This document shows, in pieces, positions 24,734 to 36,909 of a stretch of 64,000 nt of DNA. Position 1 is the first letter of the stretch. Every line of letters starts with the position of its first letter. Under the pieces are notes generated by a model. That model searched no databases and was not told the DNA's origin. It was given only the letters and a program-made list of their open reading frames with translations. This DNA is from Kudoa neothunni (Eukaryota > Cnidaria): positions 7,316,001 to 7,380,000 of the forward strand of contig OZ199839.1 of NCBI GenBank assembly GCA_964304625.1, in the 5' to 3' direction. A program made the translations under genes and the position numbers.

Positions 24734-27100
24734 GATAAATACATCTAGCAATAAAGTTGCATTGAAGAATATGTAGGAAGACCTTATTTAGAAAAGGATC
24801 ACATTAAGATTCTCCAGTTGAAAATTGTGAAACGTTATATCCAAGCATAAAATGTCATATTTTTGAATCAAAGAATTTACCAAGGTGAATTTTTTCACTA
24901 AAATTTAAAGTTCGTATTTACATATTCAGGTAACTTAACTTATTGTTATATAGACCATTGAAGCGCATCTATAAATAGTAGTGATCAAATATAATTTACC
25001 CTATTTTCAAAAACAGGAAATTATTATTTATATCAATCCGATAATTTATCGATATTTAATTTCAACGAATTATCATTAATTGGCTAGTTCACACGATGCT
25101 TAACACACAAATTGTTCATTTGGTCGAACAAATGTATATCCCAACATTTATATTAATTATATTTACTATTTACATTAAGTAAGCATTGGTCAATATCTCA
25201 ACAGAGTAATTATTCATAAATATTTAATTTTTAAAGAAACCATATTAATTATAATAGAATATTCTTAAACGTTGAGCTTATATAATGTTGGTTACGTGTA
25301 AGATACCATGATTATTGACACTTAGTATCTAAATATGCAACAGCATTATAGAAATATATTGAGATTTAAGAATTTAATTCAAGAACGATACTTCTGAACA
25401 AATCCGTCTTATAATAACTAGGTCTGCTTACAAAAGAACGAGTATTTACTCTGTAATTCAAATACTTAAATAATATTAAAGGTACATTTTTACGTGGCAT
25501 TATATTACTCGATGATATCGTTTGTATGCGCTCTCAATTACTGCAATTTAGTATGGAAATGTTATTTTTATACCCATATTAATATATTTAGATTTTCAAT
25601 TTTAACTCTTCGATGTGAAAAAATCTTATCACCGATGTTAAAAATATTATTCTCCTTAGCGTTAGCATTATTATCTTCTACACCACCTTCGATTCTGTTC
25701 ATTGTGTATGCACAACCACACTATCCTGGATACAAATTTCATAAAATATAACGTTACAGTTTGTGTAGATATTAAAACTAATTACTCGATTTTTTCATAA
25801 TTATCCACTAAAAGTAAAACAATACAAAGTTAATTAAGATAATAAAATCTGCATGTCATAATCAAGCTATATCGGTGATATTTCCCCACTGGAATGACAA
25901 ACATATTAAATGTATGGTTTTAAACGTTGCAACATAATAATCAAAAAGTAACTAATCTTATTTTACTTTTTAAGATGTCAACAAAAACTAACCGATCATA
26001 AAACTTATCTGCCGGGCTAATACACACAGCTTTTATTTAATATTAGAAAATGGGACCACAAACAGAATTCTTTTATTCCATTAATCACATGTGACGGATA
26101 CTGACCAAGCTCCTTGGTTACTAGGATTGAGTTTGCGTGGAGAAATTATTCTAGAATATAACCTATAAAAATATTAACAATAAAGTTTTTTGTTTCTTTT
26201 TTAATAATTTCAGAAAGTTGTTAACAATTTTTTTGAATATCAACATTAAAATTTAATCCGAGCACCAGCTTGATGAAAATATTTAATTTATTAAAATAAA
26301 GATTGAAAATGAATAATTTGTAAGCGTAAGACATAATTCTTTAAGAAAAATTTTTCGGGTATATAAAGTAATTCCTTCCTATGATATTAAGATAAACCAG
26401 ATATATAAAAGAATAGCGGAAATTTCCCAGCGTTTCTTGGGGAAGATTTTGCCTAGATACGTTTTTAATAGCATTCGAAAAATATATTGAAATTTCGAAT
26501 TAACCCTAGAAATAATATAATTAATAAGTTTTAAGCAATATACTTTAACGATTTGGATTACGAAATTTAAATTATGATCATTTCTTTGAAGGAGTGTTCC
26601 AATCCCGGCGTTCATTTAAAAATTCCGTGGTTCGGCACCAACGCTAAATACGTTAAGGTCATCGTGGAATTTTTTTCATTCTCGAATTATTTAAATCCCG
26701 ATAAAGTGTCATCTAAAATGTTATTTTTTGGCCCGGAGGATTGTTAAAAGGCGAATTCTGCCCGGCTCGGGAACTATATGCACCACTAACTTTTTAAGAG
26801 AAAAAAGTAGAAAATGTAATAGAGATCGAAGAAGCCGTATGAAAATTAGTTGATAGTGCCAAAATTAGCATCGCTTGGCCCGGCAAGAATTTAACGCACT
26901 TTTTCCCATAAACAGCCACAAATCGCGTAAACTCCAACATAAACAATTTAAATAATTGGATGAAATAAAAGTACGACCATCCGCATTGAATTTAATCACG
27001 GAACGTTAAACTGGCTAAATTACAGTATATGTGTACCAACTTCGAGATCAGATGAAAACGCTCGGTACAAATAGGCAATGCATTTAATTAGTATATAATA
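24734..27100. other. Intergenic region with no firm gene
   Basis: AT-rich, without recognised domains. The one frame of note is a 38-codon ORF (25635-25751, plus) with a signal-peptide-like start, listed separately. Around 26730-26890 there are GGCCCGG-type motifs of higher GC that may be transposon ends, but no pairing was established. Confidence 0.35.
25635..25751 (+). CDS. Possible small secreted peptide
   Basis: A 38-codon ATG frame begins with a Lys and a long Leu/Ile/Ala-rich stretch typical of a signal peptide, and ends with a short Pro/Tyr/His-rich tail (Q-P-H-Y-P-G-Y-K-F-H-K-I). No homologue, splice signal or promoter supports it. In AT-rich DNA a short hydrophobic frame can arise by chance, so this is a weak call. 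Confidence 0.2.
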   Translation: MLKILFSLALALLSSTPPSILFIVYAQPHYPGYKFHKI

Positions 27101-27109
27101 TCAATAAAT

Positions 27110-27950
27110 ATCTACAAAGTGTGCTTCATTCTCGTTTATAATACTTCCTTCGAAATAGGTAGTCTGATATATACTCAGGCACGGTTTCTGTTTTTTTTGT
27201 GGCTTTTTTGTATTTACGTTTAAAAGTGCCCCAAATAAACTCAATCCGGTCGGTGTGAACTCCTTCACTTGAAACAAACTGTCATTTATGGATAACTCTT
27301 CCATGAACGAAACCTAGACTCTCTAACCTATTGTATCCAGCCCAACCGTCAGTCCATATTGTAGAACCTTCTTCTACGTTATCAACTATTATGTTCTCAA
27401 GAACATTCTGATTTCTGTAGCGGGATATTTTTAAAAAACAATCACCATTTTTGTCTATTCCCCAATTAACCAGAACTGTTGGTTCTTTAAAATTCTCCCC
27501 ATGTTGTACTTTCTTTTGGAGACAGCAGTCTCATCAATTTGAACTACAACGTTCTCGCCTCCAATTTTAGTGCACTCTCCATCCAACTTCAAATCACATT
27601 TTCCCATTCTGCTATGGTAGAAAAGGATGTGATATCGACATGATGTTGTATTTCTTCATAGGTGGCGCTGGGACTTTGGATAGTATAGAGGAGAAAGACC
27701 AAATATTTCCACAATGGAAGCTTTGATCGTTCGAAAATATTGTATTTTCTAATTGAGCATCTTTTTCGGCAAAATTTGCAATAAAACTGATGACTATTAC
27801 CAATGTCCTTCCTTGTCACTATTTTCGTCATCGAGCCACAAGAACATTTAAGATAACTCCGCAATAGTCAAAAATTGTTCAGAGTTTCAATTTTATAATT
27901 TATATCATCTCGGAAATAACCACAATCAAGTATTGTTATGGTATCTATAT
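27110..27950 (-). pseudogene. Merlin/IS1595-type (ISXO2 domain) transposase pseudogene
   Basis: Reading the minus strand from about 27880, a zinc-ribbon N-terminus (C-S-C-G, then C-K-F-C-R-K-R-C-S-I-R) is followed by the DDE core: Q-I-D-E-T (first Asp), I-W-T-D-G-W-A-G-Y (second Asp) and V-H-T-D-R-I-E-F-I-W-G (Glu). This matches Merlin transposases of animals. The frame is broken at least twice (near 27595 and 27500), and in-frame TGA codons occur before the zinc ribbon, before the E-G-V-H-T segment and near the C-terminus. The copy is inactive. I could not fix its terminal repeats. Confidence 0.8.
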
Positions 27951-28294
27951 TTTCCAAAGTGAACATTCTTTTAAAACTCGACGTGGCGCAATTATTTCCC
28001 GAGAATATGTGATAGCTCGCTAAGTTTGTGTACATATACTGTAGTATAGCCGAGAAGTTAATGTTCTCCTTGGCGCCAAACAATGTAATTCTCTTACTAA
28101 TCTACTAAGAAATCCCCTAAATCCAATTCGCCGCCCGCATAAAACATAAAATGGGCTATATATCAGTTAATAATAATGCAGATGTGTATTAAGTTGATTA
28201 AATTCCCAGATAACAGCGGTTAGATCATGTCTGTTTGGTTTAAGATTTCAGCATATATTCCTGTAAGGAAATAGATTTTTCCCCTCATGCGTAC

Positions 28295-28420
28295 TTCCCC
28301 TGTTACACACACACGGACACTACTACTTTATATAATAGAACTAGCACGAAAACTACGCTTCCCTTCTGCTTCCTTGCTCGATCACGCAAACTGAAACCTT
28401 AAGTAGGCCAAGGTCATTTG
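28295..28420 (+). repeat. Interspersed repeat family B (tail-head junction)
   Basis: ACACGGACACTACTACTTTATATA is followed directly by a TAGAACTAGC...CGCTTC segment of higher GC. The first half recurs at about 37518-37545 and the second at about 36910-37010, where it includes the shared GGCC(A)AG(A/G)TCATTT motif. The order here is that of two abutting copies. The element class is unknown. Confidence 0.4.
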
Positions 28421-29139
28421 ATGTTCAAAGTAAATTCAGAGTATTTAGATAAATAATACAAAGATTACCCAATTAACTGATGAGTTATTTAACTCATCGG
28501 GCGCATGAACCTTATTTAATATTTTTAAAAACGAATAAACACTACTGAGCGTTTGAATTTCCCATATAGAGCTCCTAAAATATCGATTTTATTCTTGTTG
28601 TTTGCAGTAATCTCTAAATCATACCATATGAAAAAGACTAATCTTGTTAAACATCAACAAATGAATTTCATATTAATGCTTGGATATATAATCTAATATT
28701 ACCTTCCCTATTTGAACTATGTCAATTACTAATTTAGTTTCCAATAATTTAAAGTAAAATAACCAGTATCGTACATTTAAAATTAACTTTATATAACTTT
28801 AACGAAATGACCTAATGTTTGCGTAAATCCTGAAATCATACCACTCATATCACGTGAAAATGCTTTTAGTCATTTTGCAAGATGCAAACCTTTAATAATT
28901 TTTTTACGTATTTTTTTGTGTTAAAATAAAACTTTATCTTTCAATATGTGTGCTCAAATGGAGAGATATTTCTCTCTATAAAGAATGAAAAATGCGTACA
29001 CACTGACACGGATTACCGGTTTGCTTTATATAGATAGATTAAAATCAGCCGACGAAAAGTCGCCAGCTAACATTTAGAAGAATGATATTATTACAAAAAA
29101 CGCTACTTCACATATAATTGCTTACATAATAAATATCGA
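28421..29139. other. Intergenic, nothing recognised
   Basis: AT-rich sequence without a supported gene, RNA or repeat beyond short homopolymer runs. Confidence 0.4.
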
Positions 29140-31015
29140 CATCAGAAGTAAGGAATTTTCTGGTTTCCTGTATCGATATGCAGATTAAAAGTACCTGAAT
29201 AATATTGATATTGATTTACTTCGGAGTGACAACCAATTAAAATGAACTTTTTGCTCACTGTATGGAAAAAGAGTCTCTTAATTATGGTATATAATGCTCT
29301 AAAAATTTTATATATGCCTGTTCGGAGTAAGTTTAAGACAAATAAAACTATTAACGTCACATTTACAAGAGTTTTTGCATTTACCTTAAAATTTGAAACA
29401 TAAACAAGTTATTTGGTCGTGTTTTCTCTTTTCAAGCGTTATAGATGTATTTTAAGCAAATAGACTTAAGATCATTTAAATAACACACATAATTCGAGAT
29501 TAAAGTTGTTGCCATGTGGGAATAATTTAGGTCTCTATACGCATTCTAAAACGATGTAAAATGTGTGTAGTGTTTTCAAATAATTAAATTTTTGTGATAA
29601 GTTCTTTAATAAAAATAATGCTCCATTGGAATTCCTGAGATGCGAAAATTTCTTTTTATCAAATATATCGATTGAGATTGAAACTATATTCGTCTTTTCG
29701 ATAAGTTTTTAACTCATTTTTTGGTTTTCCTAAACTTACTTGCAAATCAGCTGGCATGACTAATTCGATAAGTTTCTATATTTGATGAGATAATTTGTTA
29801 AATAATGTTTAAGTTCTTATCAACCAAATTAATCCATATCACAGACCTTAAGATAAATATTCAAATCTATATATTGTTTTCTTTAGGCTCGCATTAATTC
29901 ATTATGATATAAAAGCTGCATAAAAATATGCGGCACCGCATTCTATAAGTAGTTTAATAATTTATGTTCACGATTACTTTTACAGAAAAATACAGTCCCT
30001 TCTCAATATGTGACTTGTAAGTTAATAAGAAATTATTGGTCTATTAGATCTAACCGATATTTTCACAAAGTTTCCTTTAATCTAAGAATGGCTCGATACG
30101 AAGAGATTTTTTTAGAGCAATCAAACAGTACGTTAATTTTTAAAAGGGTGCATTCCTTCAAGAAAACCAGTTGATATTTAAATATTTTAGCATTACTGTA
30201 ATTTTTCAAACCAAAAACACCTTTACACTTTTGATTTAATCATGTTTTGTTAATTAAATAGTGTGTGTATTTTTGAACCAGTAAGTATTCTTGATAAAAA
30301 GCAAAGTTGGATTTATTTATAAATCGGGAAATTTTGTTACAGTAGTGAATACGTAAGTTACCGCTCACAGCTTTTTAAAACATCATTGGCATTATTATAA
30401 AATCGCAAAAAGGAGTAACAATTAATATTTATATTTCGGAGGTATCTTAGGTTGATTTTATTTATTTTATCGTTTGTAGACTAATAATAAATTTTATAAC
30501 TAGAAGGATTAATTTTTATCTCAAAATTTTGAAAAGAGCTGAAAGTCCTATTTAAGTTACTTAATGATTTTTTAATAAATAACTGAACTTTAATCGTTAT
30601 TTAAATTGCTCATAAAATTAAGGTCATCATAGTTCTGGTCAATAATTTGTGAAATAAACTTAAAAATACTCATTAATTTCCCTCAATACCTCTATTTATA
30701 TTTGAATATAAAGTGGGGGAATAATTTTGTTTTTTCTATATCATCACATTGCAAAAATAATGAAAAGCTTTAAAATGCATAAATTAAAATAGAAACATAA
30801 AATTTACAGGGTTTAAAGTGCTGATTAGATTAACTGTTCCGTAAACTTTCTCCATTCAAAAATAAAATTAAAGTTAAAATGTTCCATCACATTGTACCAG
30901 GAGAAACTGGGCATTAGCGCTATTTACTTAAAAATTAAAAAGGCTTTAGTCTGCGCCAGGTGTTAGCCTATTTGGCTGGGCAAGGAAGCTTTCGCGAAGC
31001 AGGGCTTTGACGCTA
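29140..31015 (+). repeat. 1.8-kb repeat family C, copy 1
   Basis: Direct repeat of 46285-48054. The central block 29765-30612 is almost identical to 46841-47686 (a handful of differences), whereas the flanking parts are clearly more diverged with several indels. A 69-codon frame in copy 2 is broken here by one extra A near 29989, so the repeat is probably non-coding. No terminal inverted repeats or target duplication were found. Confidence 0.8.
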
Positions 31016-31600
31016 ATAAGTTTATATTTAAGTGAATTAAAAATGTATACTATCATTGAGTGCTCAAATTCATCATTAATTTTTAATGAAAAGTTAACTT
31101 GACAAAAATTTATCTTTGAGGAAATAAAAAATCACTTTAAACATTGATATAATCAGTTTTTGCAATATCTTAATCATTCTAGGAGATATTCGTTACCGTA
31201 AGAATAGACAATGCCTAAAAATAAGTGAAAACTTACCAAAATTTAATTATTAGACAGCTAATATTTTTTCCACATATTGTGTTTACTCTAATGTGTATTT
31301 TGAGTTAAAATCTAATAATTAATTTTCTTTATAATTTATAATTTTCACATATTTTCGAAAGTTACGATCTACCCGTCATCGACTATCGACTGTACTTGGA
31401 AAAAAGTTATTTTGATTCGTTTTATGGGTTAATTAGTATTATTACAATTTTTGTATAATGGTTTCAATAAAATCTCCGAAGCCAAATATTCCCATCTCAA
31501 ACGAATCTGGCCGGCATTTTGCATTAGTTTAAAAATTTGTAATGTTATGGGGGAAAAACGAAATGTTCAACCAAGAATAACCATGAAATATTGAAAATGT

Positions 31601-34400
31601 TTATAGGTTCTGTTCGGTGGTTCTTTTTGGTTTTAAGCAATAAAAAATAATAGCACCAAATATAACAATAATCCCAACTTCTACTCCTATAACCAATCCA
31701 TATTTCGGTTCCCCTCGGAGATGACTTTTGATGTCGAAGGTTATTTCAATTGTTGTTGTTTCTACAATGGTAGATGGTTCAAGTGTTGTTGTTTCTACAA
31801 TGGTAGATGGTTCAAATGTTGTTGTTTCTACAATGGTAGATGGTTCAAGTGTTGTTGTTACTACAATGGTAGATGGTTCAAGTGTTGTTGTTTCTACAAT
31901 GGTAGATGGTTCAAGTGTTATTGTTACTATATGGTAGATGGTTCAAGTGTTGTTGTTACTACAATGGTAGATGGTTCAATTGTTGTTGTTTCTACAATGG
32001 TAGATAGTTCATTGTTGTTGTTACTACAATGGTAGATGGTTCAAGTGTTGTTGTTACTACAATGGTAGATGGTTCAAGTGTTATTGTTACTATAATGGTA
32101 GATGGTTCAAGTGTTGTTGTTTCTACAATGGTAGATGGTTCAAGTGTTGTTGTTTCTACAATGGTAGATGGTTCAAATGTTGTTGTTTCTACAATGGTAG
32201 ATGGTTCAAAGTGTTGTTGTTTCTACAATGGTAGATGGTTCAAGTGTTATTGTTACTATAATGGTAGATGGTTCAAATGTTGTTGTTTCTACAATGGTAG
32301 ATGGTTCAAATGTTGTTGTTTCTACAATGGTAGATGGTTCAATTGTTGTTGTTTCTACAATGGTAGATGGTTCAAGTGTTGTTGTTACTACAATGGTAGA
32401 TGGTTCAAGTGTTATTGTTACTATAATGGTAGATGGTTCAAGTGTTGTGTTACTACAATGGTAGATGGTTCAATTGTTGTTGTTTCTACAATGGTAGATA
32501 GTTCAATTGTTGTTGTTACTACAATGGGGTAGATGGTTCAATTGTTGTTGTTACTACAATGGTAGATAGTTCAATTGTTGTTGTTTCTACAATGGTAGAT
32601 GGTTCAAGTGTTATTGTTACTATAATGGTAGATAGTTCAATTGTTGTTGTTTCTACAATGGTAGATGGGTTCAATTGTTGTTGTTACTACAATGGTAGAT
32701 GGTTCAATTGTTGTTGTTACTACAATGGTAGATAGTTCAAATGTTGTTGTTTCTACAATGGTAGATGGTTCAAATGTTGTTGTTTCTACAATGGTAGATG
32801 GTTCAAGTGTTGTTGTTACTACAATGGTAGATGGTTTCAATGTTGTTGTTACTACAATGGTAGATGTTCAATTGTTGTTGTTACTACAATGGTAGATGGT
32901 TCAATTGGTTGTTGTTACTACAGTGGTAGATAGTTCAATTGTTGTTGTTACTACAGTGGTAGATAGTTCAATTTGTTGTTGTTTCTACAATGGTAGATGG
33001 TTCAATGTTGTTGTTACTACAATGGTAGATGGTTCAATTGTTGTTGTTACTACAATGGTAGATAGTTCAATTGTTGTTGTTACTACAATGGTAGATGTTT
33101 CAATTTTCATTGAGATAGTTGAAGTAGGTGCTAACCTATTGTGCAGTAGTTAGATTACTGCAAAAATTATGAAATTTTCTAAATTACCAAATCGGAAGTG
33201 AAATGAGCCCATCAAAAAATCCCACCCTTGGATCAGCAAATATTTTTTTTTTCCGGCTTAAACGTGGTTTCTCACTATTTTTTTAATTTCAAACTCTAAT
33301 CTAATTATAAACTCTATATACGCGCTCATATGAATCTTCTATCGTTTGGAAATCCCAAAATATATACTAACACGTATTCAAAGTACATTATTTCAAGACA
33401 CATATCGATTGAAGACTATATTCGATGGAGAAAATTACGAACGTGAAGAAATTATGGAATTTACTTTGGATCTTGTTGGGAGAGGATCGCATTTTTGCCT
33501 TCGCATATACGAAAATTCCCTCAGGATTACATGAAAAAATTCGAATTCTCTAATTACTGAAGTGAAAATCTTTAATATAAATAAAGTTGTAAAATTCAAA
33601 TGCTATGTTGGCGTCGAATTTACCAATATATCCATATTAGGATCTGTCAGCATTGGTAAATTCAGATCAGCGAAATTTCCTTTTTTTAAAAGCTCCACAT
33701 CGAGACCATCTTGTTTTATTGCATTTGAGATAAATTTTTTACATTTTTTCTCATTAAAATCTCCTACAAACTTCGTCGGAGTAGTTTTAACGATATTTAT
33801 AGCACATATGGTCGTTTTTTTAGTAGGATCATAGGTCGTTTCTACGCCTGCTGACATACACGGATGGGCGATGGGACCATCGCTTTTTTGTGTCCCTACG
33901 TTTTTATTTATTATTAAAACAATATCCTTTACGTTACTATTTATCAAAGAATCATACTTGGATAAGTTGGTTGTAGATTAATATTTTGATATGATATGCA
34001 GAAGCGCATCTAAAAGTGTTAGCAAAGACATAATGTTGGTTGTTGTTATATGTAACTCTGTATATGAGTGACTCAGGGTAGTCATTCGGATTTCGAATTT
34101 CGGCTCCGATAAATAGAACGTTTTGTTCGAATATCAGCGTCACTGATTGTTTGATTTCCTTGATGCAATTATACAAGCAAACCTAACAAATGTACTTTTT
34201 TTCAATATCAATGTTACAAAGACCTAAAATTAGTAGGTCATCATTCCTTTGGTGTAAGATGTCAACTGTTTCCACACCTTGAATATTCAGAATAATCATT
34301 GGCCAACTCCTTCCAAGTAGCTTTTATTTCATCAAATTTTTCCTTAAAGTGACTAAAAAATTTATTTCGAATAATAACAAAATTAAATAACAATTATTGA
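31601..34400 (-). CDS. Mucin-like membrane glycoprotein with 11-residue repeats
   Basis: Read on the minus strand, about 41 tandem units encode an 11-residue repeat, E-P-S-T-I-V-(V/E)-T-T-T-(I/L/F), rich in Thr/Ser and suited to O-glycosylation. In the frame of the first units a spacer follows, then a membrane helix of about 23 residues (Y-G-L-V-I-G-V ... I-F-Y-C-L), a K-P-K-R tail and a TAA at 31601-31603. Upstream (33.6-34.4 kb) minus-strand frames at 33947-33618 and 34191-33960 encode Cys-containing, Asn-rich sequence that may be the N-terminal ectodomain; their joins and the signal peptide are not resolved. Several 1-2 bp indels in the repeats shift the frame and may be assembly errors. 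The role as a surface protein is inference. Confidence 0.6.
31748..33113 (-). repeat. 33-bp coding minisatellite, about 41 units
   Basis: The unit (plus strand) is TCTACAATGGTAGATGG followed by TTCAAGTGTTGTTGTT, with a few fixed variants (AGATAG for AGATGG; ACT for TCT; CAATTG or CAAATG for CAAGTG; ATTGTTACTATA). Units are nearly identical otherwise, implying recent homogenisation. About ten single- or double-base indels lie in homopolymer or GTT contexts. Confidence 0.95.
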
Positions 34401-35561
34401 GTTACTGTTTGCAAAATACTTCTTTACATAATATTTTAAGAAATATCTGACTTTTAGTTACACCTGAAAATATTAGGTTCTGTACTATGTCGTTTAGGAA
34501 ATTCAAGAAAGTTATCACCTATGCGCATCGTAATAATATAAAATTGTTGAGAATTAATAATAAGAAAATAATGCAATTTTGAATCGAGGCATGAATAAAA
34601 ATAAACTAAATTGTCGAGATAATGAAAAAGTATTATTAAGACTCAATATATACATATAATAGATTTTTATTTTAATCACAATTATTATTTGTTATGATAT
34701 TATATAAAATAACCATAAAATATATCCTCTTCGTATGTAAATATGAGAGGTTGAACTGATGGATCAGGGCTGATTTGTTTTAATGAGTAATATGATCCCA
34801 TTATTTTAGTACCATCAAATTCCAAAACGATTCCATACTAAACATGCTATTAAAATTTAGTTTGATTCTTCAGTGTCTTTACTATGTGCCCATTATCACA
34901 GAATATCTCTTTCCAGCCGATAGCATGGATTATGAGAAACAAATGCGAGAAAACTCCCATGAGCAATATCACCCAATATTTAATGCTGTAAACGTCTACG
35001 AATTTTTGTTATTCTCACGACTAATATTGATTAGGTTTACACTCGTAGAATTGTTATTCATAATACCCTGTTCACAAAATCCATGCAATAGTCTCACATA
35101 TTTACTCTAAGTTAACTTGGCCAAGAGATTACAACAAAAATACTTATAATCATGACTTTATTGAATTTATCTCTCAAAAAATATGCATTTTTTAATGTTT
35201 GTTGTGTTCTTATACAAACTACTGATTCGTTAACTATATTTAACTACGAAATAAACAATAAGTATACCAACAAGGATTTGCTATATCCATATTTAATTCT
35301 GATTAAACAGATATCTCAACAATAATTCAAAAATCCTCGATTTAAATAGTTGTCCAAATTATTATACTAGAAGGAGCTTGATTATCGTCAGAATTGTGCT
35401 ATTTTTTAAATAACTTCAAAGTAATTATCAAACATGTGTATATGATTTGTGCGCACCTCTGTGTACGAATGGGTAAACAAATTCATTAATTATTACGCGA
35501 ATTGATTAACTTTTAACGGGACTGGAAATATTTGATCATAGTAGAACATGGTTAATTCTAG
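34401..35561. other. Intergenic, with one weak ORF
   Basis: A plus-strand ATG frame at 34844-35110 starts with a hydrophobic signal-like segment and has a GT donor-like site near 34988, but nothing else supports a gene. The remainder is AT-rich sequence with nothing recognised. Confidence 0.3.
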
Positions 35562-36733
35562 GGGTTAAGATGGGTTCGGCTTTTGACAAAACCGAAAATC
35601 CAAATCCGATTTTGAACATTTATTTCTTAATTAATATAAATTAGCTTTTATTATTAATTCATAAAGTCTTAAATAAGTAAACGCGTCTTTAAAATAGTAA
35701 AAGGGACAACAATATTTTTGAATGACGTGTTTTAACAGGGAACGAATTTTGTATTTAGTATTTCAGGAATTGTATCTGGTATTTGGAGCTGTTTTGTTAG
35801 TCTTTCTAATAAAGAGCAAAATGTAATAAATAAGACTTCTACCCACCTACAATTGAGGATTTCTCGTATATTGACGGAACCAATGCAGATATTTTAAAAA
35901 TTAAATTTATCAAATGCTGTTTTAAACTATGCACCATTTGGTCCGATATATTTATGTTTTTAAAATTCGATTCAAACATTTGTATAAAAAATATTTTTCT
36001 AGAAAAGACTGTAAATTTGGAGCTAGGAAGACGCAGTTAATTTCATAGAACTGAATGATCAAATCCATAACTATGAACCTTCCGAATATGAGATAAATTT
36101 AGACAATTTGATAAATTACGTGCCCAGACCAAACAGAACAAAATATTGTTCGCATTTAGCGAAATTATAAATTTTATTAATCGCGGTGTGGCATCAGATC
36201 ATTTAGAAAGGGTTCGTAAAACTCCTTCTAATGTTAGACCCCACACCACGAGTGTTGACTCAGACAGATGTTTTACCTTATACAACCGTGCTATTTCCCC
36301 GTTTAGAACAAAATTGAACTACTCGAAACTTGAAACCATTGTGTTTATTTATGAAAATAGAAATAATTCAATTGGAAATTGAAACATGGAATCAACTATT
36401 ATGTGTTTGAAATTATTTTATCGTAAAGATTTATAATCGTTTTTTAAATGCATTAAAAAATAATTTTAAACAATAAAATTAATTAAAACAATTAAAGATG
36501 GTATAGAATTTAATTCAATTGTAAAATAATTCAAAATCTTTTTTTTAAAGCATATTTTAAACAAAGAACGATTAAAATAAGGTTTCAACCAATCACATTT
36601 TTACATATTTTTTGGATGAAAAAAAATTGACATTGATAATTGGGAAAATTAGTTACAAAACCAAAAACCGTTTCTGAAATGATCGAAACTGAAATAATGA
36701 ACCGAAACCGAACCGTCTTGTCTTAACCCCTTA
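35562..36733 (+). mobile_element. hAT remnant with C-terminal dimerisation fragment
   Basis: The left end has AGGGGTTAAGATGGGTTCGG; the right end, complemented, has AGGGGTTAAGACAAGACGG, a hAT-like terminal pair. At 36180-36382 the plus strand encodes a segment ending S-K-L-E-T-I-V-F-I-Y-E-N, resembling the hAT dimerisation domain (consensus type S-P-E-N-V-E-x-L-V-F-L-x-E-N), but the catalytic Glu motif is eroded. The flanks give no clear target duplication. Confidence 0.55.
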
Positions 36734-36909
36734 CCTTAATACTCCAATGAATTTTGGGATAATAAGTTACCCCAGATTTTTTTTATCCACCAATTGATAA
36801 ATAAATGTTACTTATTAAATATTTCAATTATTAAGTTATCTGACGGATAAATTTGAAATTATACCGTTATTACCTTCTAGAATGTGATCACGTGACGCCA
36901 CATCTATCT

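Noticed and set aside
27110-28083. Reassignment of TGA to an amino acid
   Set aside because: The four-cysteine membrane protein and pogo genes end in TGA at the expected C-termini, so TGA is a normal stop; the Merlin copy is simply a pseudogene.
31748-33113. CRISPR-like array
   Set aside because: The 33-bp units are contiguous with no spacers and the genome is eukaryotic; it is a coding minisatellite.
31721-33153. Plus-strand ORFs through the 33-bp array giving Cys/Asn- or Val-rich proteins
   Set aside because: They change frame repeatedly and have no flanking domain; the minus strand continues in frame into a membrane helix and tail, so these are shadows.
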